The position numbers and the translations under genes are program-made. The notes under the pieces were generated by a model. That model ran no database searches. It saw nothing but the letters and a program-made list of their open reading frames with translations, and was not told the DNA's origin. From Paracnuella aquatica (GTDB lineage: Bacteria > Bacteroidota > Bacteroidia > Chitinophagales > Chitinophagaceae): a stretch of DNA of 64,000 nt. Of the stretch, positions 47,278 through 56,054 are shown one piece after another. Numbering within the stretch: the first letter of the stretch is position 1; every line of letters begins with the position of its first letter. The DNA lies in contig NZ_QOWJ01000001.1 in assembly GCF_003332885.2 (NCBI RefSeq), forward strand, positions 1 through 64,000, in the 5' to 3' direction.

Positions 47278-49180
47278 AGCTATGCTTACCAAAGAAGAAC
47301 GAGAACAAAAAATAGCGGCGTCGTCCAAACTGGTGGCGAAAGCGGTGGTGAGTGCTATCCTCATTACCCTGGTGTCCTTTAGCCCCATCCTTTTCCTCGA
47401 AGGCCAGGAGAAAAAGCTCTTCGCACCACTTGTTTGGACCAAAACTTTCGCCATGATCGGGTCTGCAATCGTTGCTGTGATTGTGGTGCCCGTGTTGATG
47501 GTAATGTTGCTCAAAGGCAAGGTGCGGCCGGAGAGCAAGCACCCTGTATCCAGGTTTTTCATTTTCCTGTATGCACCTATCCTGCGGTTTTGTTTGCGCT
47601 GGAAAAAAACTACGATACTGGCATCGCTACTCCTTGTGTTATTGAGTATACCGTTGGTAATGCGGCTGGGCAGGGAATTTATGCCATCGCTGGATGAAGG
47701 GTCGCTGCTCTTTATGCCGGTAACAATGCCCGATGTGTCCAACTCCGAGATCAAACGCATCATGCAGGTGCAGGATAAGCTAATGCTTACCGTGCCCGAA
47801 GTACAGAATGTATTGGGCAAAGCAGGACGGGCCAGCACTGCCACCGACAATGCGCCCATAAGCATGATTGAAACCATTGTGTTGTTGAAGCCGCAAAGCG
47901 AGTGGCGCGAAGGAATCACCAAAAATGATATTATCGACGAGCTCAATAGCAAACTCCAGATACCGGGTGTGATCAATGGCTGGACGCAACCCATCATCAA
48001 CCGGATCAACATGCTTTCTACCGGCATTCGCACCGATGTGGGCATCAAGATCTACGGGCAAAGCCTGGATACCATTAACCGGCTGGCGCAGCAGTTTAAA
48101 AGTGCATTACAGGGTACAGAGGGTGTGGCAGATCTTTATGTGGAGCCGATAACCGGTGGCAAGTACATCGACGTTAACATCCGCAGGGAAGAATTAGGGC
48201 GTTACGGTCTTTCGGTAGACGACGTAAATATGTTTATAGAAACTGCCTTGGGCGGTGCGGGCATTGTGCAAACCGTAGAAGGCAGGAGGCGCTTTAGTAT
48301 AGCGGTGCGTATGGGGCAGGAGTTTCGCAATACGGTGGACAAGCTAAAGCAACTGCCGATCATCACTATGAACAGCGGGCCAATTCCGCTGGGTGCGCTG
48401 GCTGATGTGGAGGTTGCGGAAGGACCGCCCATGATCACCTCGGAAAATGCAATGTTGCGCGGCACACTGCTGTTTAACGTCCGTGACCGCGATTTGGGAA
48501 GCACGGTAGACGAGGCCCGCCGCAAGCTGCAAGCGGCGGTCAGCAGCCTTCCCAAGGGATATTACCTGGACTGGAGTGGTCAGTACGAGAACCAGATAAG
48601 GGCAGAAAAGCGGTTGATGTTCATCATGCCTATTGTGCTCCTCATCATCGTTATCATACTTTATTTCACGTTCCGAAACTTGCGTGAGGTGGCCATTGTG
48701 CTTTCTGCTATACCGGTGGCGCTTGTGGGTGGCGCCTACTCCCTTTATTTCTTCGAGGTCAATTTCTCCGTTGCAGTAGCGGTAGGTTTTATCGCACTGT
48801 TTGGCATTGCCGTGGAAACAGGCGTGCTGATGCTGGTGTACCTGAATAATTCCCTGTTCAATAAAGTGGAGCGGGCAAGGGCCGAGGGTGCACCCATCAA
48901 CAAGCAGGTGGTGGAAGATGCGGTATACGACGGTGCCGTGCTGCGCTTGCGTCCAAAGCTGATGACGGTGATTGTGGATATTCTCGGCCTAATGCCCGTA
49001 CTGCTGGCAACCGGGCCCGGTTCCGATGTGATGAAGCCCATTACCATACCATTCGTTTTTGGGCTTATTACCTCCACGCTATTTGTGCTCATCGTGCTGC
49101 CGGTAATGTACTCGATGGTGCGGGAAAATGAATTGAAAAAACGGGGGCAACTCCGCATAAATGAAATGGCAAATGATTAA
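47261..49180 (+). CDS. cusA: CusA-type heavy-metal RND transporter, C-terminal part (frameshifted)
   Basis: The +1 frame after the lesion continues CusA to its natural end (ENELKKRGQLRINEMAND). It carries the three Met that bind Cu(I)/Ag(I) in E. coli CusA: LFMPVTMPDV (Met573 equivalent), ISMIETIV (Met623 equivalent) and RINMLSTGIR (Met672 equivalent), as well as the late transmembrane segments. There is no independent start of normal strength: the GTG at 47261 is simply the first in-frame codon. If translated only from a new start it would lack the first membrane segment and half of the porter domain and be inactive. The stop overlaps the start of the TolC gene. Confidence 0.88.
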   Translation: MAKPIKAMLTKEEREQKIAASSKLVAKAVVSAILITLVSFSPILFLEGQEKKLFAPLVWTKTFAMIGSAIVAVIVVPVLMVMLLKGKVRPESKHPVSRFFIFLYAPILRFCLRWKKTTILASLLLVLLSIPLVMRLGREFMPSLDEGSLLFMPVTMPDVSNSEIKRIMQVQDKLMLTVPEVQNVLGKAGRASTATDNAPISMIETIVLLKPQSEWREGITKNDIIDELNSKLQIPGVINGWTQPIINRINMLSTGIRTDVGIKIYGQSLDTINRLAQQFKSALQGTEGVADLYVEPITGGKYIDVNIRREELGRYGLSVDDVNMFIETALGGAGIVQTVEGRRRFSIAVRMGQEFRNTVDKLKQLPIITMNSGPIPLGALADVEVAEGPPMITSENAMLRGTLLFNVRDRDLGSTVDEARRKLQAAVSSLPKGYYLDWSGQYENQIRAEKRLMFIMPIVLLIIVIILYFTFRNLREVAIVLSAIPVALVGGAYSLYFFEVNFSVAVAVGFIALFGIAVETGVLMLVYLNNSLFNKVERARAEGAPINKQVVEDAVYDGAVLRLRPKLMTVIVDILGLMPVLLATGPGSDVMKPITIPFVFGLITSTLFVLIVLPVMYSMVRENELKKRGQLRINEMAND

Positions 49181-50459
49181 GCTACTACAAAACGTTCCGA
49201 GCGGCAGTTGGTTTTTACTCGCAGCTTTCCTGCTTTTAAAAGTAGGAAGTGCGCAGGGCCAACCTGCAATTGGTGTGGGCAGCATACTGGACAGCATTGA
49301 ACGGAAAAACCCTGTGGGCCGCATGTACGATGCCGACATACGTTCCATGGACGCGGCTGCGCAGGGAGCCCGGAGTTGGATGCCACCCGAAGTGGGCACC
49401 GGGTTTTTTATGACGCCCTACAATGTGCAGCGCTGGAAAGCAATGCCAGGAGGGATGGACGAGGGTATGGGAAGTTTTATGGTGTCGCTGCAACAGATGA
49501 TTCCCAACAGGCGCAAGCTAAATGCGGAAAGTGCCTACATGCAAAGTATGTCGGGGGCAGCAAGGGAGCAACGCAAAGCGGCACTGAACGACCTTTATGC
49601 CCAGGCAAAGAAGGCGTATAGCGAGTGGCTCATCATAGAAAAAAAGAAAACGGTACTGGACGAAAACGAAAAGGTGCTGGACTTTATGGTTAAGGACGCA
49701 GAAATCCGCTACCGTAATGGCCTGGATCAACTGACCGCCTATTACAAGGCCAAAGCAGCACTGGGCAATGTGCAGCAAATGCGGGTAATGTATGAAAACG
49801 AAAGCCGGCAGCGCCGCATTACCCTAAACACCCTGATGAACCGCAACACTGAAATCGACTTTACCATTGACACTGCGATCAGGTTCAAGGACTACAGTGC
49901 CTTGGTGTTCGATAGCGCCCTTTTCGTTCGAAACCGAAGCGAGTTGAAGGCCCTTGAACTGGAGGACCTGACGAACCGGCTGCGCATGGAATCCGCAAGG
50001 TTGGACCTGAAGCCACAATTTGGCGTTCGCTTCGAGCACATGTACGGGTTCGGCCGCCAGCCGCAACAGTTTACACTAATGGGAATGGTGCGTTTACCAA
50101 TGGTGCCTTGGGCATCACGCATGACCAAGGCAAATATTGAAAGCTACCGGTGGCGCAGTGAAGCACTAACCAGCCAGCGCCAGATGATCATCAACGAAGC
50201 AAGAGGCATGGCAACCGGCATGCGGGCGGAAATAGATGCCAAGCGCAGGCAGGTGCGCTTGTACGAAAACAATATTATTCCTGCGCTGCGGAACAATTAT
50301 AAAACAAACCTGTTGGCTTACCAGCAAAACACACAGGAACTGTTCATGTTGTTCGATGCATGGGAAACCCTGAACATGACACAGGTGGAGTACCTGGACC
50401 AGTTGCAGCAGTTGCTCAACCTACAGGTGGAGTTGGAGCGCTTACTTGAAATCAGATAA
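49161..50459 (+). CDS. TolC-family outer-membrane efflux protein (CusC-type)
   Basis: A 432-residue outer-membrane channel with a signal peptide (LLQNVPSGSWFLLAAFLLLKVGSAQGQ, cleaved after the Ala-rich end) and the alpha-barrel pattern of TolC proteins: long heptad-like helices such as AREQRKAALNDLYAQAKKAYSEWLIIEKKKTVLDENEKVLDFMVKDAEIRYRNG and repeated NPxxN-like turns. It starts within the CusA stop (49161 or 49173; the second ATG overlaps the TAA), so it is coupled to the pump. Together with CusA and the adaptors it would complete a metal tripartite export system. Confidence 0.88.
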   Translation: MKWQMIKLLQNVPSGSWFLLAAFLLLKVGSAQGQPAIGVGSILDSIERKNPVGRMYDADIRSMDAAAQGARSWMPPEVGTGFFMTPYNVQRWKAMPGGMDEGMGSFMVSLQQMIPNRRKLNAESAYMQSMSGAAREQRKAALNDLYAQAKKAYSEWLIIEKKKTVLDENEKVLDFMVKDAEIRYRNGLDQLTAYYKAKAALGNVQQMRVMYENESRQRRITLNTLMNRNTEIDFTIDTAIRFKDYSALVFDSALFVRNRSELKALELEDLTNRLRMESARLDLKPQFGVRFEHMYGFGRQPQQFTLMGMVRLPMVPWASRMTKANIESYRWRSEALTSQRQMIINEARGMATGMRAEIDAKRRQVRLYENNIIPALRNNYKTNLLAYQQNTQELFMLFDAWETLNMTQVEYLDQLQQLLNLQVELERLLEIR

Positions 50460-50462
50460 AAA

Positions 50463-51764
50463 ATGAAAAGAGTATTTTTTTTAATATCGATTTGGCTTTT
50501 TGCTTACTTGGCCCTGCTGGTTGCCTGCAATGATGGCAAAAAGGTGAATGCCGACGGGCATGAGCACCAGGCAGCGGCCGAAGTGTATACATGCCCGATG
50601 CACCCCGAGATCGTTCGGAATGCACCTGGTTCCTGCCCTGTATGTGGTATGGACTTGGTCAAAAAGGAAACTGATGCAAAAAGGTTAGCCAATGTTGGGT
50701 TGGAAACCCTGCTCCGGCCCGCAGATGCTTTTGTAGTTTCTTCGGTGCCTGTAACGGCTTTGCAGCAACGCGAAGAAGATCTGGAACTTGACGTGGTGGG
50801 CACCATAGCATACGATACGCGGCAGGCTGGCGCCATTTCTTCGAGGGTAGGGGGCCGAATAGAGCGGCTGTACATCCGGTATAAATACCAACCGGTAAAA
50901 AAGGGCCAGGCCGTTATGGATATTTACAGCCCCGAGCTAATGACGGCGCAGCAAAATTTACTGTTTGTACTGCGAAATGATCCGGCAAACCAATCGCTGA
51001 TCAATGCCGCAAAAGACCGGTTGCTGCTTCTGGGTATGACCAACAGCCAGGTTGTAACGTTGATGCGCACCCGAAAACCGAAATATGCTGTTACCGTGTA
51101 TAGTCAGTATAGTGGTTTTGTAACCGATCTTGGTGCGCCAGCTCTGGGTGTGTCAAATTCAGGCCCAGGTGGTATGGGCGCCGGTGGCGATGCCATGCAA
51201 TCAGCTCCAGTGACGGGTGGCGCAAACAGCGGCACGTTACAACTTCAGGAAGGTTCGTATGTACAAAGCGGGCAGGCTGTGCTGTCGGTGTACAATGCTG
51301 CGCGGGCCTGGGTACTATTGGATATTTATCCGGAACAACAAAATTTAATCAAACCAGGTGACCCGGTGCGGGTGGTGCCGGAAACCGCACCGCAGCAAAA
51401 CTTCAGGGCGCAGGTAGATTATATCGAGCCCATTTTCAGGGCAGGAAGCAAAACGCTCAACGCGAGGGTTTTTTTCAACAATGCCGCTCTTAAATTGCCA
51501 GTGGGCAGCCGTGTTACCGCAACCATTTTTGGGCAGCCGAAAAAATCAACCTGGCTACCTAAGGAAGCGTTGCTTTCACTTGGCCGTGATCGCATTGTTT
51601 TTCTGCGGGAGGGTAGTGGGTTTAAAGCCCATAAAGTACTGACTGGTTTGGAGCTTAACCGGTTGGTGCAAATTACCGGCGGACTGCAGCCCACCGACAG
51701 CGTTGCGGCAAATGCGCAGTACTTAGTCGACAACGAGGCATTCATTAAAGTGCAGGAACCATGA
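50463..51764 (+). CDS. cusB: CusB-type periplasmic adaptor with metal-binding headpiece (adaptor 1)
   Basis: A 433-residue membrane-fusion protein anchored as a lipoprotein (LLVAC, Cys near residue 20). It opens with a heavy-metal-binding headpiece, YTCPMHPEIVRNAPGSCPVCGMDLVKK (about 40-66), and continues with the barrel-sandwich hybrid, alpha-hairpin and beta-barrel domains of RND adaptors (VGTIAYDTRQAGAISSRVGGRIERLY). It connects CusA to the TolC channel and hands Cu(I) to it. Starts 3 bases after the channel stop and overlaps the second adaptor start by four bases. Confidence 0.92.
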   Translation: MKRVFFLISIWLFAYLALLVACNDGKKVNADGHEHQAAAEVYTCPMHPEIVRNAPGSCPVCGMDLVKKETDAKRLANVGLETLLRPADAFVVSSVPVTALQQREEDLELDVVGTIAYDTRQAGAISSRVGGRIERLYIRYKYQPVKKGQAVMDIYSPELMTAQQNLLFVLRNDPANQSLINAAKDRLLLLGMTNSQVVTLMRTRKPKYAVTVYSQYSGFVTDLGAPALGVSNSGPGGMGAGGDAMQSAPVTGGANSGTLQLQEGSYVQSGQAVLSVYNAARAWVLLDIYPEQQNLIKPGDPVRVVPETAPQQNFRAQVDYIEPIFRAGSKTLNARVFFNNAALKLPVGSRVTATIFGQPKKSTWLPKEALLSLGRDRIVFLREGSGFKAHKVLTGLELNRLVQITGGLQPTDSVAANAQYLVDNEAFIKVQEP

Positions 51765-52951
51765 AGAACATGATCATAGCCCTATTGTTTTCCTTTTTCC
51801 TCTTTGCCTGCAGCAACGGCAAAGTGGTAAAGGATTCGGATGTCATCTACACCTGTTCGATGGACCCGCAAGTACTGTCGGACAAGCCGGGCAAATGCCC
51901 CATTTGCGGCATGACGCTTACACCGGTGAAAAAGAGTGCAGTAAAAAACACCGACGATCTTGAACTGAGCGATCAGCAAATTCAACTCGGCAACATAGAG
52001 GTGGATACCATAGGGCAGGGAAACATCGGATCCGAATTGGAGTTGACGGGTATACTGGCACAGAACGCGGCACAAACAGCATCAGTAAGTGCACGGGTAA
52101 CAGGCCGCATCGAAAAGCTGTATGTGAAAACGACTGGCGACTACATTAAAAAAGGGGCACCATTGTATGAATTGTACAGCGAGCAGCTCAATACTGTTAA
52201 ACAGGAATACATTGCAGCATTGCAGCGGCGGCAGCAGTTTGCCGGCCAAAGCCTCATCGACTTCGATGAACTGATTGGCAGTGCTCGCAACAAGCTCCAA
52301 CTGTGGGGCATGAGTGAAAGCCAGATCAATGCCCTGGCCGGAATGAAACAGGCACCATTTACCACAACCTTTTACAGCCCCGAAAGCGGATATATTACCA
52401 CCCTCAACGTAACGGAGGGAGGCTATGTGGGCGAAGGTGGCAGCATCATAGAGTTGGCCAACCTTTCCACCCTATGGGCGGAAGCGCAGGTATATACTTC
52501 GCAAATGAGCGGGGTTCGCACCGGTGCCGCGGCTACCGTAATGGTGCCAGGCTTGTCTTCAGGCATCAAAGGCCGGGTCGAATTTTCCAACCCCGAAGTA
52601 TCGCCGGACACACGCATCAACCTGCTGCGGGTGGTTATTCCTAACCCGGGCGGCCAACTTCGTCCTGGCATGTCGGCCTTGGTGCGGGTGCAAACTGCCA
52701 GCCGCAATTCACTCACACTTCCTACCGATGCTGTTATCAGGCAGCAAGGTGGTGCAACAGTGTGGGTGCAAAGCGGTAAGAACATGTTTCAAAGCCGGAT
52801 GGTGACCACAGGGCTGGAAAGTGGGGGGCTGATAGAAATAAATTCAGGCTTGAAAGCCGGCGATGTAGTTGTGGTAAATGGCGTGTATTTGCTGCACAGT
52901 GAATTTGTTTTTAAACGTGGGGCTGATCCGATGACCGGACACAATCATTGA
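51761..52951 (+). CDS. CusB-type periplasmic adaptor with metal-binding headpiece (adaptor 2)
   Basis: A 396-residue lipoprotein adaptor (MKNMIIALLFSFFLFACS, Cys 17) that again has a metal-binding headpiece with CSMDPQVLSDKPGKCPICGMTL (about 32-53) followed by the RND-adaptor domains (VSARVTGRIEKLYVKTTGDYIKKGAPLYELYS; GDVVVVNGVYLLHSEFVF near the end). The ATGA overlap with adaptor 1 means the pair is translated together. Two different adaptors in one operon are unusual: they could form a mixed adaptor hexamer or serve two pumps. A terminator follows at 53058-53094. Confidence 0.92.
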   Translation: MKNMIIALLFSFFLFACSNGKVVKDSDVIYTCSMDPQVLSDKPGKCPICGMTLTPVKKSAVKNTDDLELSDQQIQLGNIEVDTIGQGNIGSELELTGILAQNAAQTASVSARVTGRIEKLYVKTTGDYIKKGAPLYELYSEQLNTVKQEYIAALQRRQQFAGQSLIDFDELIGSARNKLQLWGMSESQINALAGMKQAPFTTTFYSPESGYITTLNVTEGGYVGEGGSIIELANLSTLWAEAQVYTSQMSGVRTGAAATVMVPGLSSGIKGRVEFSNPEVSPDTRINLLRVVIPNPGGQLRPGMSALVRVQTASRNSLTLPTDAVIRQQGGATVWVQSGKNMFQSRMVTTGLESGGLIEINSGLKAGDVVVVNGVYLLHSEFVFKRGADPMTGHNH

Positions 52952-53057
52952 ACATAAGTAAAAATGGCCCGCTGCCCAACGAGTATGCCGATTGGTCGCG
53001 CAAAGATTGTTGACTTAATCTTGCTGCGATGTGTTTATGTACCTTGCTTTATTCGAA

Positions 53058-53094
53058 AGAAAAGGGCCCAGCTTCACAACTGGGCTTCTTTCTT
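53058..53094 (+). terminator. Terminator ending the copper operon
   Basis: GCCCAG / CTGGGC stem with an 8-base loop, T-rich on the plus strand (TTCTTTCTT). It also lies just past the stop of the convergent minus gene, so it may be bidirectional. Confidence 0.65.
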
Positions 53095-53097
53095 CGC

Positions 53098-53700
53098 TCA
53101 ATGCATAGTCGGTGAACAAGCAAATTCTTTTAGCTCCGCTTCAGGTTGACATTTTTTGCTAACCCTCTTTTTGGGCGGAAGGGCAGCTTTCTTTGTGTAC
53201 TCCTGAAATGTTGGAAATAGCTGCAAAAGTTGCTTTTCAAATCTGGTGCGCTTTTTTATCACGTATGGATTGAATACCAGAACTTTACCAAAAAATTCAT
53301 AGTCTGAAAACGTGGCCCACTTTGCCAAACCAAACGAAGTTAACCGGTTGATAAGCCGCGTTGTTTCGTCTACTGTTATGTCGAGTGCTTTTGCCAAAGA
53401 CTGTAGATTGTGAGGCTTGTGGTTCCCGTTAAGCACCATATTTAATTCCTTGTGCAACCAGCAAGCCATGAGTCGGTAACGTCTATAATCTTTCGGGAGC
53501 AGCACTGACAGGATATGCTCTTCGATTGCAGCATCTGAAGCGACGAAGTTTTTAAACTTAATTGTTGCTTGGGTGGTTGGTTCTTGCATGTTTAATCGGG
53601 AACCAATCGGAAGTTCTGACCCGAGTAATTCGCCGGTTTCTATGTTTGCGTAACCGTTCGGGTCGATACTTATCTTGTGCATCACATTGCTGCTTTTCAT
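53098..53700 (-). CDS. Winged-helix-like protein of unknown function (mobile-element type)
   Basis: A 200-residue hydrophilic protein that begins MKSSNVMHKISIDPNGYANIETGELLGSELPIG and has a helix-turn-helix-like middle (about 100-135, with QSLAKALDITVDETTRLINRLTSFGLAKWA) and a Lys/Arg-rich C-terminus. The second half (FNPYVIKKRTRFEKQLLQLFPTFQEY) resembles C-terminal segments of phage/plasmid replication-type proteins. I cannot name a function; it could be a regulator, a replication-accessory or a plasmid maintenance factor. It is the first of the mobile-element-like genes after the copper operon, and converges on it. Confidence 0.55.
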   Translation of the reverse strand: MKSSNVMHKISIDPNGYANIETGELLGSELPIGSRLNMQEPTTQATIKFKNFVASDAAIEEHILSVLLPKDYRRYRLMACWLHKELNMVLNGNHKPHNLQSLAKALDITVDETTRLINRLTSFGLAKWATFSDYEFFGKVLVFNPYVIKKRTRFEKQLLQLFPTFQEYTKKAALPPKKRVSKKCQPEAELKEFACSPTMH

Positions 53701-53703
53701 AAT

Positions 53704-53889
53704 GAGGATTTTTGGATTTTATTTGCTGAATTATTTGAAATAGAGGTATCTGCTTTCGGGCATATTGCACGGCCTTATCGGCTAATTCCGCACCATTTAC
53801 ACGGAGTGCAATTCCCGCGAAGACCGCTACAGTAAAAGGTTTTGATGAAATTTCGCTTATTTCGTCCTTCTCGTTCTTAAAAAAGTCAC
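53704..53889 (-). other. Possible short or degenerate ORF upstream of the winged-helix gene
   Basis: On the minus strand a frame from about 53889 (GTG) reads VTFFKNEKDEISEISSKPFT and then helical, protein-like sequence ending with RKQIPLFQIIQQIKSKNPHYEKQQ before it becomes the shadow of the next gene, running on to 53558. The composition is more protein-like than most shadows here, but no start or stop is convincing, so it may be a remnant or a mis-started gene. I report it at low confidence. Confidence 0.3.
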
Positions 53890-54705
53890 ATGCCGGAAAA
53901 ACGCAAAAGGCTTTTTTGTAAAGTGGAGAAAAAATCCCTTGGGCTAACTACAAACCAAGGTGTAGCGAGGTACTGCTTTGGTAGACAAGGCAAAGATAAA
54001 GTCCCTTTTACGATCCACCCCCTTTGTAACACTTTGGTTTTGAATAACACATATATATTAGTAAGGAACCCTACCTATATTTACTTAACCTCCAAAATGC
54101 CTACGCTTTAGCGAAGGACCAACTTGCGAGATCTTTAAAAAATACCCTTAAAAATGGACACTAAGCCGGTTGGCCCGGGCTTGCAGAGTGCCCAGAGGTA
54201 CTGCAGGTCTTTGCAAAGAAGTTCTGCCGTATTGTGGTAGGTTTTTAAGGCATGCCGCCATTCGGTTTGGCGTCTTTTCTTTGTTCTTTTTTAGGCCTTG
54301 TCAAAATTCAGCTGGTTGCAACCGAAAGCCGGTCGAAAGTCGCACCCTTGGCTTCGTCCGCCGCACATTTCAAAAAATTTTTTTATTTTTTTTAATCGCG
54401 GAGCAAGGTAACAGTTCCTCCTAACACCCCCTACTCCCCAGCAGCGGTGCCGGTATCCCCCCGCCAACACAGATCCGCAACTTCTTTCCAGCCGTGGCAA
54501 CATCCAAAGCCGGAAAAATTGGCCAGGCAAAGGAAATACGCCGCCAGCCCCACCATCCCCGTAAAGAATCAACAATATGATACGTGCACCTTAACCATGC
54601 GGCCATTCAGCAATACGTAACCATCGCCTGGTTACAGTCAAAACAAAAGGCATCCTTTACTCTGGGTGCCTTTTTCTGTTTCATAACTACAGTAAAACAA
54701 AAAAC
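53890..54705. other. Long gap without a convincing gene
   Basis: About 800 bases with no reliable coding frame (short frames here lack conserved features). It is AT-rich in the first half (atatatattag around 54050) and GC-richer in the second. A 6-bp inverted pair, GTAACC/GGTTAC at 54617-54635, and a hairpin at 54645-54675 are the only structures noted. It may be an old junction or a regulatory region of the 54706-56264 genes. Confidence 0.4.
54645..54675 (+). terminator. Possible terminator or attenuator hairpin
   Basis: AAAAGGCA...TGCCTTTT stem with a mismatched inner part (ATCC and GGGT) and following T5, lying 31 bases before the small gene at 54706. Either an upstream transcript ends here or it is an attenuator; I cannot say which. 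Confidence 0.45.
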
Positions 54706-54993
54706 ATGAACACTCCCAACAACCCCGTGGACGAAGGCAATTTCATGGAAGCCGGCAGTGTTTCCGCGCCTCTTGGCAAAGTGCTGCCCGACCTGCAACA
54801 GGCGATCAATGGTTGCGCTACTATGCAGGACCTCATCGAACTCCTTTTTGCCACCGACTACATCCTTGATGAAACTATGCTCGCCGCCTTCGACGACCGC
54901 ATTGCGGAACTCGAAGAAGCCTACACCACCAGCATTTACCAAACACTCAAACCTCAACTCAAAACTTGTAACAATGGAACTCGTACTGTATAA
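54706..54993 (+). CDS. Small acidic protein of unknown function, co-transcribed with DUF3871
   Basis: 95 residues, MNTPNNPVDEGNFMEAGSVSAPLGKVL..., acidic and without hydrophobic segments; the middle (DLIELLFATDYILDETMLAAFDDRIAELEEAYTTS) looks like two helices. It overlaps the DUF3871 start by 20 bases, so translation is probably coupled. Small proteins before DUF3871 genes are usual in Bacteroidota mobile elements. No function is known to me. Confidence 0.65.
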   Translation: MNTPNNPVDEGNFMEAGSVSAPLGKVLPDLQQAINGCATMQDLIELLFATDYILDETMLAAFDDRIAELEEAYTTSIYQTLKPQLKTCNNGTRTV

Positions 54994-55969
54994 CCCGCAG
55001 GAGCACCAGCAGCCCGCAAACACCCTTTTGACCGTAGCTGCAAACAACATTCAGATTGCTGCTTCCCGCAGTCCGTTCATAGAAGCAAACACGGTGGAGG
55101 GTAGCCTGACCGAGTTGCGTCATCACCATATAATCCCTGTATTTGCCCGCGATAACGAGCCGCTGATTTCCCAGGTAGACTTCATTGAGGTTGCCGAGGA
55201 AGTAGTACACAGCACATTCCCCGCAGAGCGCATTTTAAGCCCATTCATAAGGCTTTCTCACCCAATCAAGGGCAGAGTGCCAGAAGCCCGGAATAAGCCC
55301 GCCAGTGAGCTCATGGAACACGAGAAGACCATCTACTACGAACGCATGGCATTCATCATCGAAGTGCCCACCATTGCCGATACCATTGATGGTGAACGCT
55401 TGTCACTCACCATCGGTGGGGTAAAGGCCTACAACCTCGATAACCTTGGTGGCCGAAGGGGTACGGAGGAACATTTCAAGATCTTCATCGGCTTCAAAGT
55501 ATCGGTGTGCACCAATCTGTGCGTGTGGTCGGACGGGTTTACCTACGACATCAGGGTTAAGAGCCTGGAGCAGTTGAAGTTGGCCATCTTCCACCTGGTG
55601 TCTTCCTTTGATGCCATCGCGCAGCTGAAAAAAATGGAAGCTTTGCAGCGTTACAGCCTCACTGAGCAGCAATTTGCCCAGCTCATTGGCCGGTGCCGCA
55701 TGTATCAACACCTGCCTGCAGGCTTAAAGCAAGGTATACCCCAAATGCAATTTGGTGATGCCCAGATCAATGCGGTGTGCAGGGATTACTACCGAGACCA
55801 ATCCTTTTGCCGGGATGCAGGCGGTGACATTAGCTTGTGGCGGCTGTACAACCTGCTTACCGCAGCCAACAAGCAGTCATACATCGACACTTTCCTGGAC
55901 CGGGCAGTGAATGCCTCCACCTTTACTTCAGAGCTGGCTTCCGCACTGGAGCATAAAGGCTGCAATTAG
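54974..55969 (+). CDS. DUF3871 domain protein
   Basis: A 331-residue protein from the ATG at 54974 (MELVLYNPQEHQQPANTLLTVAANN), in the frame that overlaps the preceding small gene. The DUF3871 signature region is the FIEANTVEGSLTELRHHHIIPVFARDNEPLISQVDFIEVAEEVV stretch (about 31-74) followed by IRLSHPIKGRVPEAR and a C-terminal Cys-containing part (CRMYQHLPAG and DYYRDQSFC). The family is typical of Bacteroidota conjugative transposons and plasmids, function unknown. A hairpin with a T run follows at 56004-56038. The longer frame to 54758 is the shadow of the small gene. Confidence 0.82.
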   Translation: MELVLYNPQEHQQPANTLLTVAANNIQIAASRSPFIEANTVEGSLTELRHHHIIPVFARDNEPLISQVDFIEVAEEVVHSTFPAERILSPFIRLSHPIKGRVPEARNKPASELMEHEKTIYYERMAFIIEVPTIADTIDGERLSLTIGGVKAYNLDNLGGRRGTEEHFKIFIGFKVSVCTNLCVWSDGFTYDIRVKSLEQLKLAIFHLVSSFDAIAQLKKMEALQRYSLTEQQFAQLIGRCRMYQHLPAGLKQGIPQMQFGDAQINAVCRDYYRDQSFCRDAGGDISLWRLYNLLTAANKQSYIDTFLDRAVNASTFTSELASALEHKGCN

Positions 55970-56003
55970 TTCCTGGGCTGAATGCAAAGAGCCCAAACGA
56001 TTG

Positions 56004-56038
56004 ACAGGGTTGGCAGTGTTCCAGCCCTTTTCTTTTTA
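56004..56038 (+). terminator. Possible terminator after DUF3871
   Basis: AGGGTTGG / CCAGCCCT stem (one T-G wobble) with a 7-base loop, then TTTTCTTTTT. It lies just before the small membrane gene. Confidence 0.5.
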
Positions 56039-56054
56039 TTTCCAAAACAACGAC

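Noticed and set aside
53890-54111. A 73-codon plus-strand frame in the gap after the winged-helix gene
   Set aside because: No domain, no supporting promoter or terminator, and the composition is that of random AT-rich sequence.
54758-54973. An N-terminal extension of the DUF3871 frame
   Set aside because: It is the shadow of the overlapping small gene (54706-54993); the DUF3871 homology and a good ATG both begin at 54974.
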